Source: Pyrinomonadaceae bacterium
Lineage (GTDB): Bacteria; Acidobacteriota; Blastocatellia; Pyrinomonadales; Pyrinomonadaceae
Assembly (NCBI GenBank): GCA_019186825.1
Contig: JABARP010000010.1
Span: 111,037-175,036, forward strand
Direction of reading: 5' to 3'
Length of the DNA stretch: 64,000 nucleotides
Shown: positions 1 to 7,998 of the stretch, one piece after another
How positions within the stretch are numbered: position 1 is the stretch's first letter
Layout: each line of letters starts with the position of its first letter
Made by a program: the position numbers and the translations under genes
Notes under the pieces: model-generated
Databases searched by the model: none
What the model was told of the DNA's origin: nothing
What the model saw: the letters and a program-made list of their open reading frames with translations, nothing else

Positions 1-1231
1 AATAGAGAGCAGCAAAAAAGGCAGCTAGCATTATCGCGGATGCCGTCCAGAAAGTCCTTTGGATCGTCATATCGTCCACCTTCCCGACCGCATTATCCAA
101 TAAGAACCCGGCGGCCACAGGGGCGATCGCCCGAGCGAGGCTTGCTCCGGATTGCATTATCCCGAGAGCTTTGCCCTGTTCGTGTTCCGGAGCATTCTTG
201 GAGGCAAGGCTCGTGAGCGCCGGCGATGCTATCGAGTTACCGATAGAGAAGAATGTTATGCCAACAAGTAGGCCGATGAGGCCGCCGGACGCGGGCCCGA
301 CGAACGGGACAGCGAAAAGGCTGACGGTCAAGAGCACGGTTCCGGCGACCGCAAGATTCGGCTCGCCGAACTGTTTTGCGAGGCGCGCGAATATCCCACC
401 CTGAAGACCGACAGCAAGAGCGCCGATGAAAAGAAAAAGCCAGCCGTTCGCATGCGCGTCGTAACCGAAACGGGCCTCGGTATAGAGGACAAATGCGGTT
501 GTCATCACCGTAAAGCCGACGGTTATTAGGAAATAGATGATCGTAATTCCGCGAAAGCTTACTTCCTTAAGAGAATGGAAAATAACCGCGAAGCGATTGA
601 GTTCGCGCGGCTGACTTCGAGCCTTTGCAAGGTCGAGCGATTCGGGCAGGAAAAGATAAACCGCGATCGCATTTACCAGAGCCATCCCGGCCGCGAAAAG
701 GAAAGGGACGTGCGGCCCGAATGTTGACAAGATGCCGCCGAGCGCCGGTCCGAGCACGAATCCGATGCCGAATGCCGCACCGATAAGGCCCATTCCGCGA
801 GCGCGATTCTCACGCGAGGTAACGTCCGCGATGTAGGCTTGTGCAGTTGATATGTTGCCGCCCGTTATGCCATCGAGGATGCGGCCCGCGTAAACCATCC
901 ACAGCGCGGTCGCAAGCCCAACGATGACGAACCCAAGCGCCGTCCCAAGCAGGCTCACGAACAAGATCATTCTCCGCCCGTATCGATCGGAGACCGCACC
1001 GAAGATCGGCGCGAAAAAGAACTGCATTATCGAATACGAGGCGACGATCAGGCCGTAATCGACAGGCGTTCCCTTAAAGAGGTCGCTGTCAACGTAATAG
1101 GGCAGAACGGGAATGACTATGCCAAACCCGATGAGATCGACCACAACCGTTAGGAAGATGATCAGGATCGGTTTTGTGAGGAATTTTTCGGACTCGGCCT
1201 CTTCTGTTTCAGTCCGCAGGTCTTGTGTCAT
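1..1231 (-). CDS. MFS transporter, TetA-like (3' end beyond window)
   Basis: Multipass inner-membrane exporter of the major facilitator superfamily, resembling TetA-type drug/H+ antiporters. Reading the minus strand from the ATG at 1231 gives a short acidic N-terminus, then a first helix ending in DLIGFGIVIPVLPYY. The signature motif A follows as GAVSDRYGRRMI in the loop after helix 2, and a Gly/Pro-rich helix 5 reads FVLGPALGG. About 410 residues are visible, near full family length, so only the extreme C-terminus lies beyond the window. It diverges from the M61 peptidase gene across 121 bp. The substrate cannot be told; tetracycline is only the nearest familiar example. The start rests on the first in-frame ATG and has no clear ribosome site. 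Confidence 0.9.
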   Translation of the reverse strand, partial: MTQDLRTETEEAESEKFLTKPILIIFLTVVVDLIGFGIVIPVLPYYVDSDLFKGTPVDYGLIVASYSIMQFFFAPIFGAVSDRYGRRMILFVSLLGTALGFVIVGLATALWMVYAGRILDGITGGNISTAQAYIADVTSRENRARGMGLIGAAFGIGFVLGPALGGILSTFGPHVPFLFAAGMALVNAIAVYLFLPESLDLAKARSQPRELNRFAVIFHSLKEVSFRGITIIYFLITVGFTVMTTAFVLYTEARFGYDAHANGWLFLFIGALAVGLQGGIFARLAKQFGEPNLAVAGTVLLTVSLFAVPFVGPASGGLIGLLVGITFFSIGNSIASPALTSLASKNAPEHEQGKALGIMQSGASLARAIAPVAAGFLLDNAVGKVDDMTIQRTFWTASAIMLAAFFAALY

Positions 1232-1352
1232 TTGAGAAGTGCTTCGCCCTTTGTATCCCGCAAAACCTTATACCGGCAAGCTGACCATTTCGGACGGATT
1301 ATTGTAAACTACACAAATTACATTAGCACTCAAAACGGATCTTAGAAGAATC

Positions 1353-3212
1353 ATGGCGCAAAAATTAAAACGAGCAACTTTCGCGATCATCGCACTTTCG
1401 CTAGCCTTTCTCTTTATGCAGCAAGACGTACACGCACAGAAAAAGCGGAAAAAAGGACAGGAAAAACCTGAAGCCACGTTGGCGGCCGCGCCTCCTGAGA
1501 TAGCCTTCACGGTCGGCATGTCGAAGCCCTGGACGCATTTGCTCGAAGTGCAGGTAAGCGTCAAATGGGATCAAATGCCCGAAGCTCTCGACCTCAAGAT
1601 GCCTGTCTGGACGCCGGGAAGCTATCTGATCCGCGAATATGCACGTCACGTGCAGGATTTTGCCGTGAAGAATTCCGCAGGTGCAGACCTTGCGTGGCAA
1701 AAAACTTCGAAGAATACCTGGACGGTGAAGACCGGCGGTGCAAAGGAGATCAAGGCCAGCTATCAGGTCTATGCGAACGAGCTTACCGTCCGTACGAATG
1801 AGGTGAACAGCGAGCATGCATTTTGGAACAATGCGGCGACGCTGATGTTCGTAAAAGGCCAGCTTTCGGCGCCATCGACCATTACGGTAAATCCGTACGG
1901 AAACTGGAAGATCGCGACCGGCCTGCCGCAAGTTGCCGGCTCGGCGAATACGTTCAAGGCACCGAACTTCGACGTCCTTTTTGATTCACCTTTTGAGGTG
2001 AGCAATTTCACCGAATTCGACTTTGTGGTCGAAGGTAAGCCGCACCGGCTTGTTTTCAGCGGCGAAGGCAACTACGACGGCCCGGAGATCGCGGCGGATG
2101 TAACGAAGATCGTCGAGGAGGCATACAAGATCTTTGGCGAGCTTCCGTACGACAATTACACGTTCATCGTGAATTTACGCGGCGGCGGCGGCCTTGAGCA
2201 TCTGAATTCGACCGCCCTGCAATTCTACCGTTGGGGATTCAAACCGCAGGCGAGGCTGACGGGCTTTCTCGGGCTTGTTGCACACGAATATTTCCATGCG
2301 TTCAACGTTAAGCGGATCCGGCCTGATGCACTTGGGCCTTTCGATTACGAAAATGAGAATTACACGCGCTTGCTTTGGGTCGCCGAAGGCGGCACGGAGT
2401 ATTACTCCGGATTGCTTTTGCTAAGGGCCGGACTAATTTCGCCGCAGGAATACCTCGCCGGAAAGGCAGATGCGATCCGACGGCTCGATGCACTTCCGGG
2501 ACGTCTTGAGCAGAGCCTTGAGGAATCAAGCTTTGATGCCTGGATCAAATATTATCGTCAGGACGAGAATTCGATGAACACACAGATCTCGTACTACGAC
2601 AAGGGCGAGCTCGTGAATATGCTCATCGACCTGAAGATCCGCGAAGCAAGTAAGGGCACGAAGTCGCTCGATGACGTTATGCGTGCTCTCTATAACGACT
2701 TCTACAAAAAGGGCAAGAACTACACGCCGGCCGATTATCAACGCCTGGCAGAAGCCGCCGCGGGCGTGTCGCTCGATGACCTTTTCTCGAAATATGTTCG
2801 CGGAACCGCCGAGGTCGATTGGAACGCGTTCCTGAACGGGATCGGGCTCGAGATCATTACGAGCGGCGGCGGCAAACCTTACCTTGGTGCAGAGTTGACC
2901 GAGGCGAACGGCAATTTGACCGTTAGGGCTATCCCTGCAGGTTCGCCCGCATACGAACAAGGCCTGAACACGGGCGATCAGATCGTTGCCGTTGACGGGT
3001 ACCGAGCGACGAATTCTTTCCTCTCGACGTGGATCGCGAACAAGAAGGTCGGCGATAAGATCAAGCTTACGATCTTCCGCTTCGACAAGATGCGCGATAT
3101 CGAGATCACGCTCGGCGCGGATCCGCGAAAGATGTACAGCATTTCTGCCGTTCCGACACCGACCGCCGAGCAGCAAGCGCTCGAGAAACAATACTTGAAT
3201 GCGGACCAGTAA
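1353..3212 (+). CDS. M61 family glycyl aminopeptidase with PDZ domain
   Basis: Exported zinc metallopeptidase of family M61. A hydrophobic signal peptide (about residues 8-28, ending VHAQ) is followed by a Lys-rich stretch. The zinc site HEYFH is at residues 311-315, and a further acidic ligand sits in AEGGTEYY about 30 residues later. A PDZ domain at about 505-590 (GSPAYEQGLNTGDQIVAVDG) probably binds substrate C-termini. The 619-residue length is normal for the family. Its last bases overlap the start of the next lipoprotein gene by 14 bp, suggesting co-translation. Family members cleave N-terminal Gly or Ala; the physiological substrate is unknown. A role in periplasmic peptide turnover is inference. 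Confidence 0.93.
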   Translation: MAQKLKRATFAIIALSLAFLFMQQDVHAQKKRKKGQEKPEATLAAAPPEIAFTVGMSKPWTHLLEVQVSVKWDQMPEALDLKMPVWTPGSYLIREYARHVQDFAVKNSAGADLAWQKTSKNTWTVKTGGAKEIKASYQVYANELTVRTNEVNSEHAFWNNAATLMFVKGQLSAPSTITVNPYGNWKIATGLPQVAGSANTFKAPNFDVLFDSPFEVSNFTEFDFVVEGKPHRLVFSGEGNYDGPEIAADVTKIVEEAYKIFGELPYDNYTFIVNLRGGGGLEHLNSTALQFYRWGFKPQARLTGFLGLVAHEYFHAFNVKRIRPDALGPFDYENENYTRLLWVAEGGTEYYSGLLLLRAGLISPQEYLAGKADAIRRLDALPGRLEQSLEESSFDAWIKYYRQDENSMNTQISYYDKGELVNMLIDLKIREASKGTKSLDDVMRALYNDFYKKGKNYTPADYQRLAEAAAGVSLDDLFSKYVRGTAEVDWNAFLNGIGLEIITSGGGKPYLGAELTEANGNLTVRAIPAGSPAYEQGLNTGDQIVAVDGYRATNSFLSTWIANKKVGDKIKLTIFRFDKMRDIEITLGADPRKMYSISAVPTPTAEQQALEKQYLNADQ

Positions 3213-4530
3213 TTTCCGGGCTTTCAGAAACAAGGCTCTTGCGGCATTCGTAGGCCTGTCCGCGCTCGCGGCCGGATGCGGAGGCCCGGCGAAGACCGAC
3301 CAGGCTGCGGTGTCGATCGCTGATGTTCCGGCGGTGCGTCTGAACTATCGCTATGAAGCAGACGTTCCGGCTCCGCAGGTGCCTGTAAGTGCCGCCGAAG
3401 AAAAGAATGCGGCGGTTCAGGCAGATTTCGATCAGAACCGACCGCAGGAATTTCTTGACAGGACGATAACCTCGCCCGATAAGAAATACGTTCTCGCCGT
3501 CTATCGAGCCGGGGAAGATCGAGCGTCCGAATATCGCCTCGATGTTTATTCGCCGGAGGGCAAGCTAGTGCGCAAGGTCTCGTCGGATTCGATGGCGGTG
3601 CATTTTCCGGATTCGATCACCTGGTCGCCAAACTCGCTGAAGTTCGCGTTCTCGGCAATGACCCGCGGCGTTGCGCCGACACCGACGCCTTCACCCGGAG
3701 CGTCGCCGACCTCCAGCAGATCGCCGCATCCTGAAGCATCGCCAACGGCTTCTCCGGCAGATCAGCCTGCAGAGGCGACACCGTCGCCCGAAGCACAACC
3801 CGTCGCGGGGACGACACCCGAAGCCCCGAAAGGCATTCTTACCTTCGGCACTGAGCAGATCTACATCAGCGAGAACGATGGGACCGGCGTCAAGCCCATA
3901 ACGCAAACCGAGGGCCTGATCTATTTCTACTACGCATGGGCGCCTGACAGCTCGATGCTCGCAGCGCTCGCGATCACGTCGCGGGAATGGGAATATTTTG
4001 ACGGTATGGCGGCATTGAAGGGCGAATCGTGGACGCCGGTCGGCCGACTTCGTACGGTCGAGACAAATGGCCGCGAACGCCGGCTTGATGACAATTTGAC
4101 GGCCGTGCGGCCGGTCTTCTCGCTTGATTCAACAAAGGTTGCGACGGCGTTCGACACGCAGATCCGCATCTATGATGCGGTCGGCACGTCGCCAACACAG
4201 GCGGCCATTCCGTTAAGGAATCAGCTCCTCCTTTCGTCGCAAGCATTTGATCGCGAACAGCAGCTAAAGCTCCAGGGCCAGGACACGAACACGAATGCGA
4301 ATGCCGCTCCGACGCCGACGCCCGATCTTTCCGCAACCACTCTACCCGACCCAAAAACGCTCGTCTCATTTAACCCGATCGTTCAAGTTGAGTGGCCGCA
4401 GCCGGAGCTTGTTTACTTTCGTACAGCATTTGTGAAAAGAATGCAGAATGAGGCCGACAGCGTTACGAGCTTTGCCAGATGGCATCGGCTCGTACTTTCG
4501 GGGCAGCCCACAGCCACACAGCAAAAATGA
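3199..4530 (+). CDS. lipoprotein with PD40/WD40-like beta-propeller repeats
   Basis: Predicted lipoprotein of 443 residues. The N-terminus has basic residues, a hydrophobic stretch and the lipobox LAAGC (Cys at about residue 27). Several propeller-like strands are visible: SPDKKYVLAVYRAGED, WSPNSLKFAFSAM, WAPDSSMLAALA and FSLDSTKVATAF. These recall the TolB/PD40 family. A Pro/Thr/Ser-rich linker (about 155-205) and a shorter Asn/Ala-Pro/Thr linker near residue 360 interrupt the propeller. The ATG lies inside the end of the M61 gene in another frame, so the two are probably one operon. The function is not known; a periplasmic binding or scaffold role is inference. Confidence 0.8.
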   Translation: MRTSNFRAFRNKALAAFVGLSALAAGCGGPAKTDQAAVSIADVPAVRLNYRYEADVPAPQVPVSAAEEKNAAVQADFDQNRPQEFLDRTITSPDKKYVLAVYRAGEDRASEYRLDVYSPEGKLVRKVSSDSMAVHFPDSITWSPNSLKFAFSAMTRGVAPTPTPSPGASPTSSRSPHPEASPTASPADQPAEATPSPEAQPVAGTTPEAPKGILTFGTEQIYISENDGTGVKPITQTEGLIYFYYAWAPDSSMLAALAITSREWEYFDGMAALKGESWTPVGRLRTVETNGRERRLDDNLTAVRPVFSLDSTKVATAFDTQIRIYDAVGTSPTQAAIPLRNQLLLSSQAFDREQQLKLQGQDTNTNANAAPTPTPDLSATTLPDPKTLVSFNPIVQVEWPQPELVYFRTAFVKRMQNEADSVTSFARWHRLVLSGQPTATQQK

Positions 4531-4548
4531 TCCGTTAGGTGCGAGCAA

Positions 4549-5082
4549 ATGGAATATCGATCGATAGCTGAAATAATTTCGGAAGGTGAAACGGTGCGCG
4601 CGGCAACCCGCGAATTCACCTCAGGAATCACGGTTGCAGAGTCCGAACGGCTTGCTGACGGCGAGAAATGGACGCTCCGTGAGCTTTTTGAACACGTATC
4701 GCTTGTTGATTCGAGTCTGCTCAAGCTTATTCAGATGCTTGCGGCGAAGTCCGGGCCTTCTGAAACGGCCTCCAATTCGGTCGCAGGGGAATTCATCGAA
4801 AGAATGAACGGCGTTTACACAAAGAAGCTTGAGGCTCCGGACCGCGTACGGCCGACCGGCAATGTTGCGATGAGCGAAAGCCTTCAGTCGATAGAGGAAA
4901 GCTTCGCTGCGCTAAAAGCAATGGCTGAGACGCTTGAGGGAACAGACCTTATGGGCTTGAAGTACCCGCACCCGTATTTTGGCGAGATGACCGCGCCTGA
5001 ATGGATGGTGCTTAGGAATGCCCACGAGACCCGCCATGTGGAACAGGCGAAAGGAATCCTCGCAAAGGTGCGCGCTCAATAA
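4549..5082 (+). CDS. DinB-like four-helix protein
   Basis: A 177-residue soluble protein resembling the DinB/YfiT superfamily of metal-binding four-helix bundles. Histidines suited to metal binding appear in LFEHVSLVD (about residue 49) and in the C-terminal NAHETRHVEQ (about 160-168), the usual DinB pattern. It starts 18 bp after the lipoprotein gene and ends before a hairpin. Members act as thiol-dependent transferases or are uncharacterised stress proteins; nothing here fixes the reaction. Confidence 0.75.
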   Translation: MEYRSIAEIISEGETVRAATREFTSGITVAESERLADGEKWTLRELFEHVSLVDSSLLKLIQMLAAKSGPSETASNSVAGEFIERMNGVYTKKLEAPDRVRPTGNVAMSESLQSIEESFAALKAMAETLEGTDLMGLKYPHPYFGEMTAPEWMVLRNAHETRHVEQAKGILAKVRAQ

Positions 5083-5096
5083 AAGAAAAGAAAAAT

Positions 5097-5123
5097 CCGG
5101 CGGGTAGGAGGGTAACCCGCCGG
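5097..5123 (-). terminator. 9-bp stem hairpin, terminator-like on minus strand
   Basis: CCGGCGGGT and ACCCGCCGG form a perfect 9-bp stem with a 9-nt loop. The A-rich run just before it on the plus strand (5081-5095) is a T-tract when read on the minus strand, so the signal faces left. No T-tract follows on the plus strand. It lies just after the DinB-like gene, where a plus-strand terminator would be expected, so the direction is puzzling. Confidence 0.45.
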
Positions 5124-5280
5124 TGTGAGTGGTTCGGGCGATACAGGTCAAAGCTAACCAAACTATTGACGTTCCCTGAACCTGATAATTAGATGTTTAG
5201 GGTTGAGACGGCGTTTGTCTCAAAAGCTGCTGAATTCCCCGTGAAAAATACGACGGCTCGCATCAAATATCGCCGTACTT

Positions 5281-5310
5281 TTGATAACTTATTTTGCTAA
5301 TACGTATAAG
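5281..5310 (+). promoter_or_regulatory. candidate sigma-70-type promoter of murA
   Basis: TTGATA at 5281-5286 and TATAAG at 5305-5310 are separated by 18 bp in an AT-rich stretch, about 20 bp before the murA ATG at 5331. The predicted leader is very short, and no good Shine-Dalgarno sequence is visible, so translation may start on a near-leaderless message. Confidence 0.45.
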
Positions 5311-5330
5311 AATATCTTAGAGTTTATCGA

Positions 5331-6623
5331 ATGGATAAGTTTTTGATTCGCGGCGGCATCCCGCTCCGAGGAAAGGTCGAGATCAGCGGAGCAAAGAACT
5401 CCGCATTGCCATGCCTGGCGGCGGCTCTGCTGACCGCAGACACCGTTACGCTTCACAACGTGCCGTACGTCAAGGACCTGATCACGCAGAGGCGTCTGCT
5501 CGAAGATCTGGGAGCCACCGTACTTACGCCGGAACTGCGTACGCATAAGGTGAATGCCGCGAACGTCGATATTTTCGAAGCTCCGTATGAGCTTGTGAAG
5601 ACTATGCGCGCGAGCGTTTTGGCCCTCGGTCCGCTGCTTGCGCGATTTGGCCGCGCAAAGGTGAGTTTGCCGGGCGGCTGCGCTATCGGGACGCGGCCGA
5701 TCGACCTGCATCTGAAGGCTTTCGAGCAGCTCGGTGCCGATGTCTCGCTTGAATCGGGCGATGTCGTTGCGACGGCACCTCAAGGCCGTTTAAAGGGAGC
5801 TGTCATTGATTTCGAAAAAGTGACCGTTACCGGCACCGAAAATGTGATGATGGCGGCTTCGCTTGCCGAGGGCCGCACGATCATCAAGAATGCAGCGCGC
5901 GAACCGGAGATCGACGATCTTGCCGACCTTTTGAACAAGATGGGAGCAAGGATACGCGGAGCTGGGACGAGCGAGCTCGAGATCGACGGCGTCGAGACGC
6001 TCAACGGTGCCGAGCACACGATCATTGCAGATAGGATCGAGACCGGCACATTCATCGTCGCGGCCGCTATCACAAATGGCGAACTCGAGATTCGCGGCTG
6101 CCGGCCGGATCATCTCGCCGCGGTCATCGAGAAGCTGCGTGAAGCGGGCGTCGAGATCGAGGAGATCAATCCGACGACCCTGCGAGTAAGGCGGTCGGGA
6201 ACGGGCCTTCGAGCGGTGAATGTTACAACCGAGCCGCATCCAAATTTTCCGACAGATATGCAGGCTCAGGTGATGGCCCTGATGACGCAGGCGACAGGCG
6301 AATCCGAGATCGTCGAGACGATCTTCGAGAACCGATTTATGCACGCCTCGGAGCTTATCAGGATGGGCGCCGATATCACGATCTCAGGACATACGGCGAT
6401 CGTAAAAGGGCCGACGAAATTGATGGGGGCAAAGATCCTTGCCTCCGACCTGCGCGCAAGCGCGTCGCTTGTTCTCGCGGCATTATGTGCGGAGGGCGAG
6501 ACGTTGATCGACCGCGTTTATCACATCGACCGCGGTTATGAGACGATCGTGAGAAAGCTAAGTTCTTTGGGTGCGAATATCAAGCGGATCACAGGTTCGT
6601 CGGCAGATGCCGAAGCGGCTTGA
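5331..6623 (+). CDS. murA: UDP-N-acetylglucosamine 1-carboxyvinyltransferase
   Basis: Cytosolic enzyme transferring enolpyruvate from PEP to UDP-GlcNAc, the first committed step of peptidoglycan synthesis. The 430 residues match MurA length. The conserved SGAKNSAL near the N-terminus carries the catalytic-site Lys22. The PEP-binding cysteine is present as Cys117 in LPGGCAIGTRPIDLH, so a fosfomycin-sensitive type is expected rather than the Asp variant. The alternating inside-out alpha/beta pattern runs to the C-terminus. It has its own candidate promoter and is followed 53 bp later by a HIT hydrolase gene. Confidence 0.97.
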   Translation: MDKFLIRGGIPLRGKVEISGAKNSALPCLAAALLTADTVTLHNVPYVKDLITQRRLLEDLGATVLTPELRTHKVNAANVDIFEAPYELVKTMRASVLALGPLLARFGRAKVSLPGGCAIGTRPIDLHLKAFEQLGADVSLESGDVVATAPQGRLKGAVIDFEKVTVTGTENVMMAASLAEGRTIIKNAAREPEIDDLADLLNKMGARIRGAGTSELEIDGVETLNGAEHTIIADRIETGTFIVAAAITNGELEIRGCRPDHLAAVIEKLREAGVEIEEINPTTLRVRRSGTGLRAVNVTTEPHPNFPTDMQAQVMALMTQATGESEIVETIFENRFMHASELIRMGADITISGHTAIVKGPTKLMGAKILASDLRASASLVLAALCAEGETLIDRVYHIDRGYETIVRKLSSLGANIKRITGSSADAEAA

Positions 6624-6676
6624 ATTTTTTGGCGACCCGTTTGCGGATCTGTCGCATCAAAATGGGAGTTTTTTAG

Positions 6677-7018
6677 ATGGACTGTCTGTTTTGCAAGATC
6701 ATCGCCGGCGAGATCCCGGCGACAAAGCTCTATGAGGATGACGATTGCGTCATAATTCGCGACATCGAGCCGCAGGCTCCGACGCATGTGCTCGTTCTGC
6801 CGCGAACGCATGTCGACTCGCTCGATAAGGCGTCGCCGTCAGACGAACGCCTGCTTGGGAAGCTTTTGCTCGAAGCGGCAAATTTCGCTCGACGAGAGGG
6901 TTTTGCCGAAGACGGTTACCGCGTCGTGGTCAACACTAACGCTGACGGCGGGCAGACGGTCTTTCATCTTCATGTGCATTTGCTTGCGGGACGGCCGTTC
7001 ATTTTTCCTCCCGGCTAG
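6677..7018 (+). CDS. HIT family (histidine triad) nucleotide hydrolase
   Basis: Small 113-residue HINT-type protein. The C-terminal histidine triad reads HLHVHLLAGR, and the N-terminus MDCLFCKIIAGEIPA is typical of bacterial HinT. Family members hydrolyse AMP-linked phosphoramidates. Two cysteines in CLFC may form part of a metal site, as in many homologues. The length is complete for the family. The next gene begins 5 bp after its stop, so the two are likely co-transcribed. Confidence 0.93.
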   Translation: MDCLFCKIIAGEIPATKLYEDDDCVIIRDIEPQAPTHVLVLPRTHVDSLDKASPSDERLLGKLLLEAANFARREGFAEDGYRVVVNTNADGGQTVFHLHVHLLAGRPFIFPPG

Positions 7019-7022
7019 TTTT

Positions 7023-7922
7023 ATGAGAAGAGTTTTTTGGTCACTGATCCTATTTGCTTTTTGCTTTGCGCTGTCGAACTGCAGCGGCAAGCCCGGCGCC
7101 GATGCTAACGGTGCCAACGCGAACGCTGTCCAACTGCGGTCGTTTGCGGACATTACCGACCCGGCGGCGGCGCTTGCCGAAGGCAACAAACTGCTCGACG
7201 AGAATGATACCGAGAACGCGATCGAGGCATACAAACGTGCCGTCGAGCTTGACCCGAAACTCGGCGAGGCCTACTTCAAGATGGGCGTAGCCTATTCGCT
7301 GCTTGAGATCGAGGCTAAACACAGCGGTACGAGTGAGCGTTTGCCCGGCGACCCGATCCCGAAAGAAGAAGCAAAGGAGAAATCGAACTCCGTGAAGATG
7401 TTCGAGAAGGCGGTTGAGATCTACAAGGAGCAGATCGCTGCTTCGCCCGACGATGCTGCCGCGTATTACACACTCGGACGTGCCTACAACAAGCTGAATA
7501 AGGATAAAGAAAGCGAGGACGCCCTGGAAAAGGCCGTAAAGCTTAAGCCGGATGACAGCGATTACCAGACGGAGCTAGGGTCGATCCGTATCAAACTCGC
7601 GAAATATCACGAAGCGATCACGGCATTGAAAAAAGCCGTCGAACTCGATGCCGACAACGCCGAGGCTGCCGAACTGCTCGAGGATGCAGAGGCCGGCGCA
7701 AAACGGGTGGATTACGTCTCGAAGCCGGACAATACCAAGGCAAATGCCAATGCAAACGCAAACGCCAACGCCAACGTTGATGCGGCAAATTCCAATTCTG
7801 CTACATCCACGGACACAAAGAAGACGCCGTCAAACTCAAAAACATCGGAACCCGGCGACCGTCCGCGCATTGTCAAGGATGAGAAAAACTCTCCACCCCC
7901 TGCGCCGAAACGGCATCAATGA
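7023..7922 (+). CDS. TPR-repeat lipoprotein with Asn-Ala rich tail
   Basis: A 299-residue lipoprotein. The ATG at 7023 gives MRRVFWSLILFAFCFALSNC, a signal peptide ending in a lipobox Cys. An in-frame upstream start would overlap the HIT gene and lacks a signal peptide. After an Asn/Ala-rich spacer come tetratricopeptide repeats (about 55-225; units such as AIEAYKRAVELDPKLGEAYFKMG). The C-terminus is low-complexity Asn/Ala/Ser/Lys. It is probably a membrane-anchored scaffold for protein contacts; partners are unknown. No catalytic motif is visible. Confidence 0.85.
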   Translation: MRRVFWSLILFAFCFALSNCSGKPGADANGANANAVQLRSFADITDPAAALAEGNKLLDENDTENAIEAYKRAVELDPKLGEAYFKMGVAYSLLEIEAKHSGTSERLPGDPIPKEEAKEKSNSVKMFEKAVEIYKEQIAASPDDAAAYYTLGRAYNKLNKDKESEDALEKAVKLKPDDSDYQTELGSIRIKLAKYHEAITALKKAVELDADNAEAAELLEDAEAGAKRVDYVSKPDNTKANANANANANANVDAANSNSATSTDTKKTPSNSKTSEPGDRPRIVKDEKNSPPPAPKRHQ

Positions 7923-7998
7923 GCCAATATTACACAGATTAGCTTCTGATCGGTGTGTCAACTTGACATTTCGCCGGTCGGCGTCAAACTAGGCTTTG

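Noticed and set aside
7963-7991. TTGACA upstream of the sigma-54 activator as a promoter
   Set aside because: The -35 hexamer is perfect, but nothing resembling a -10 lies at 16-18 bp; AAACTA is too poor a match.
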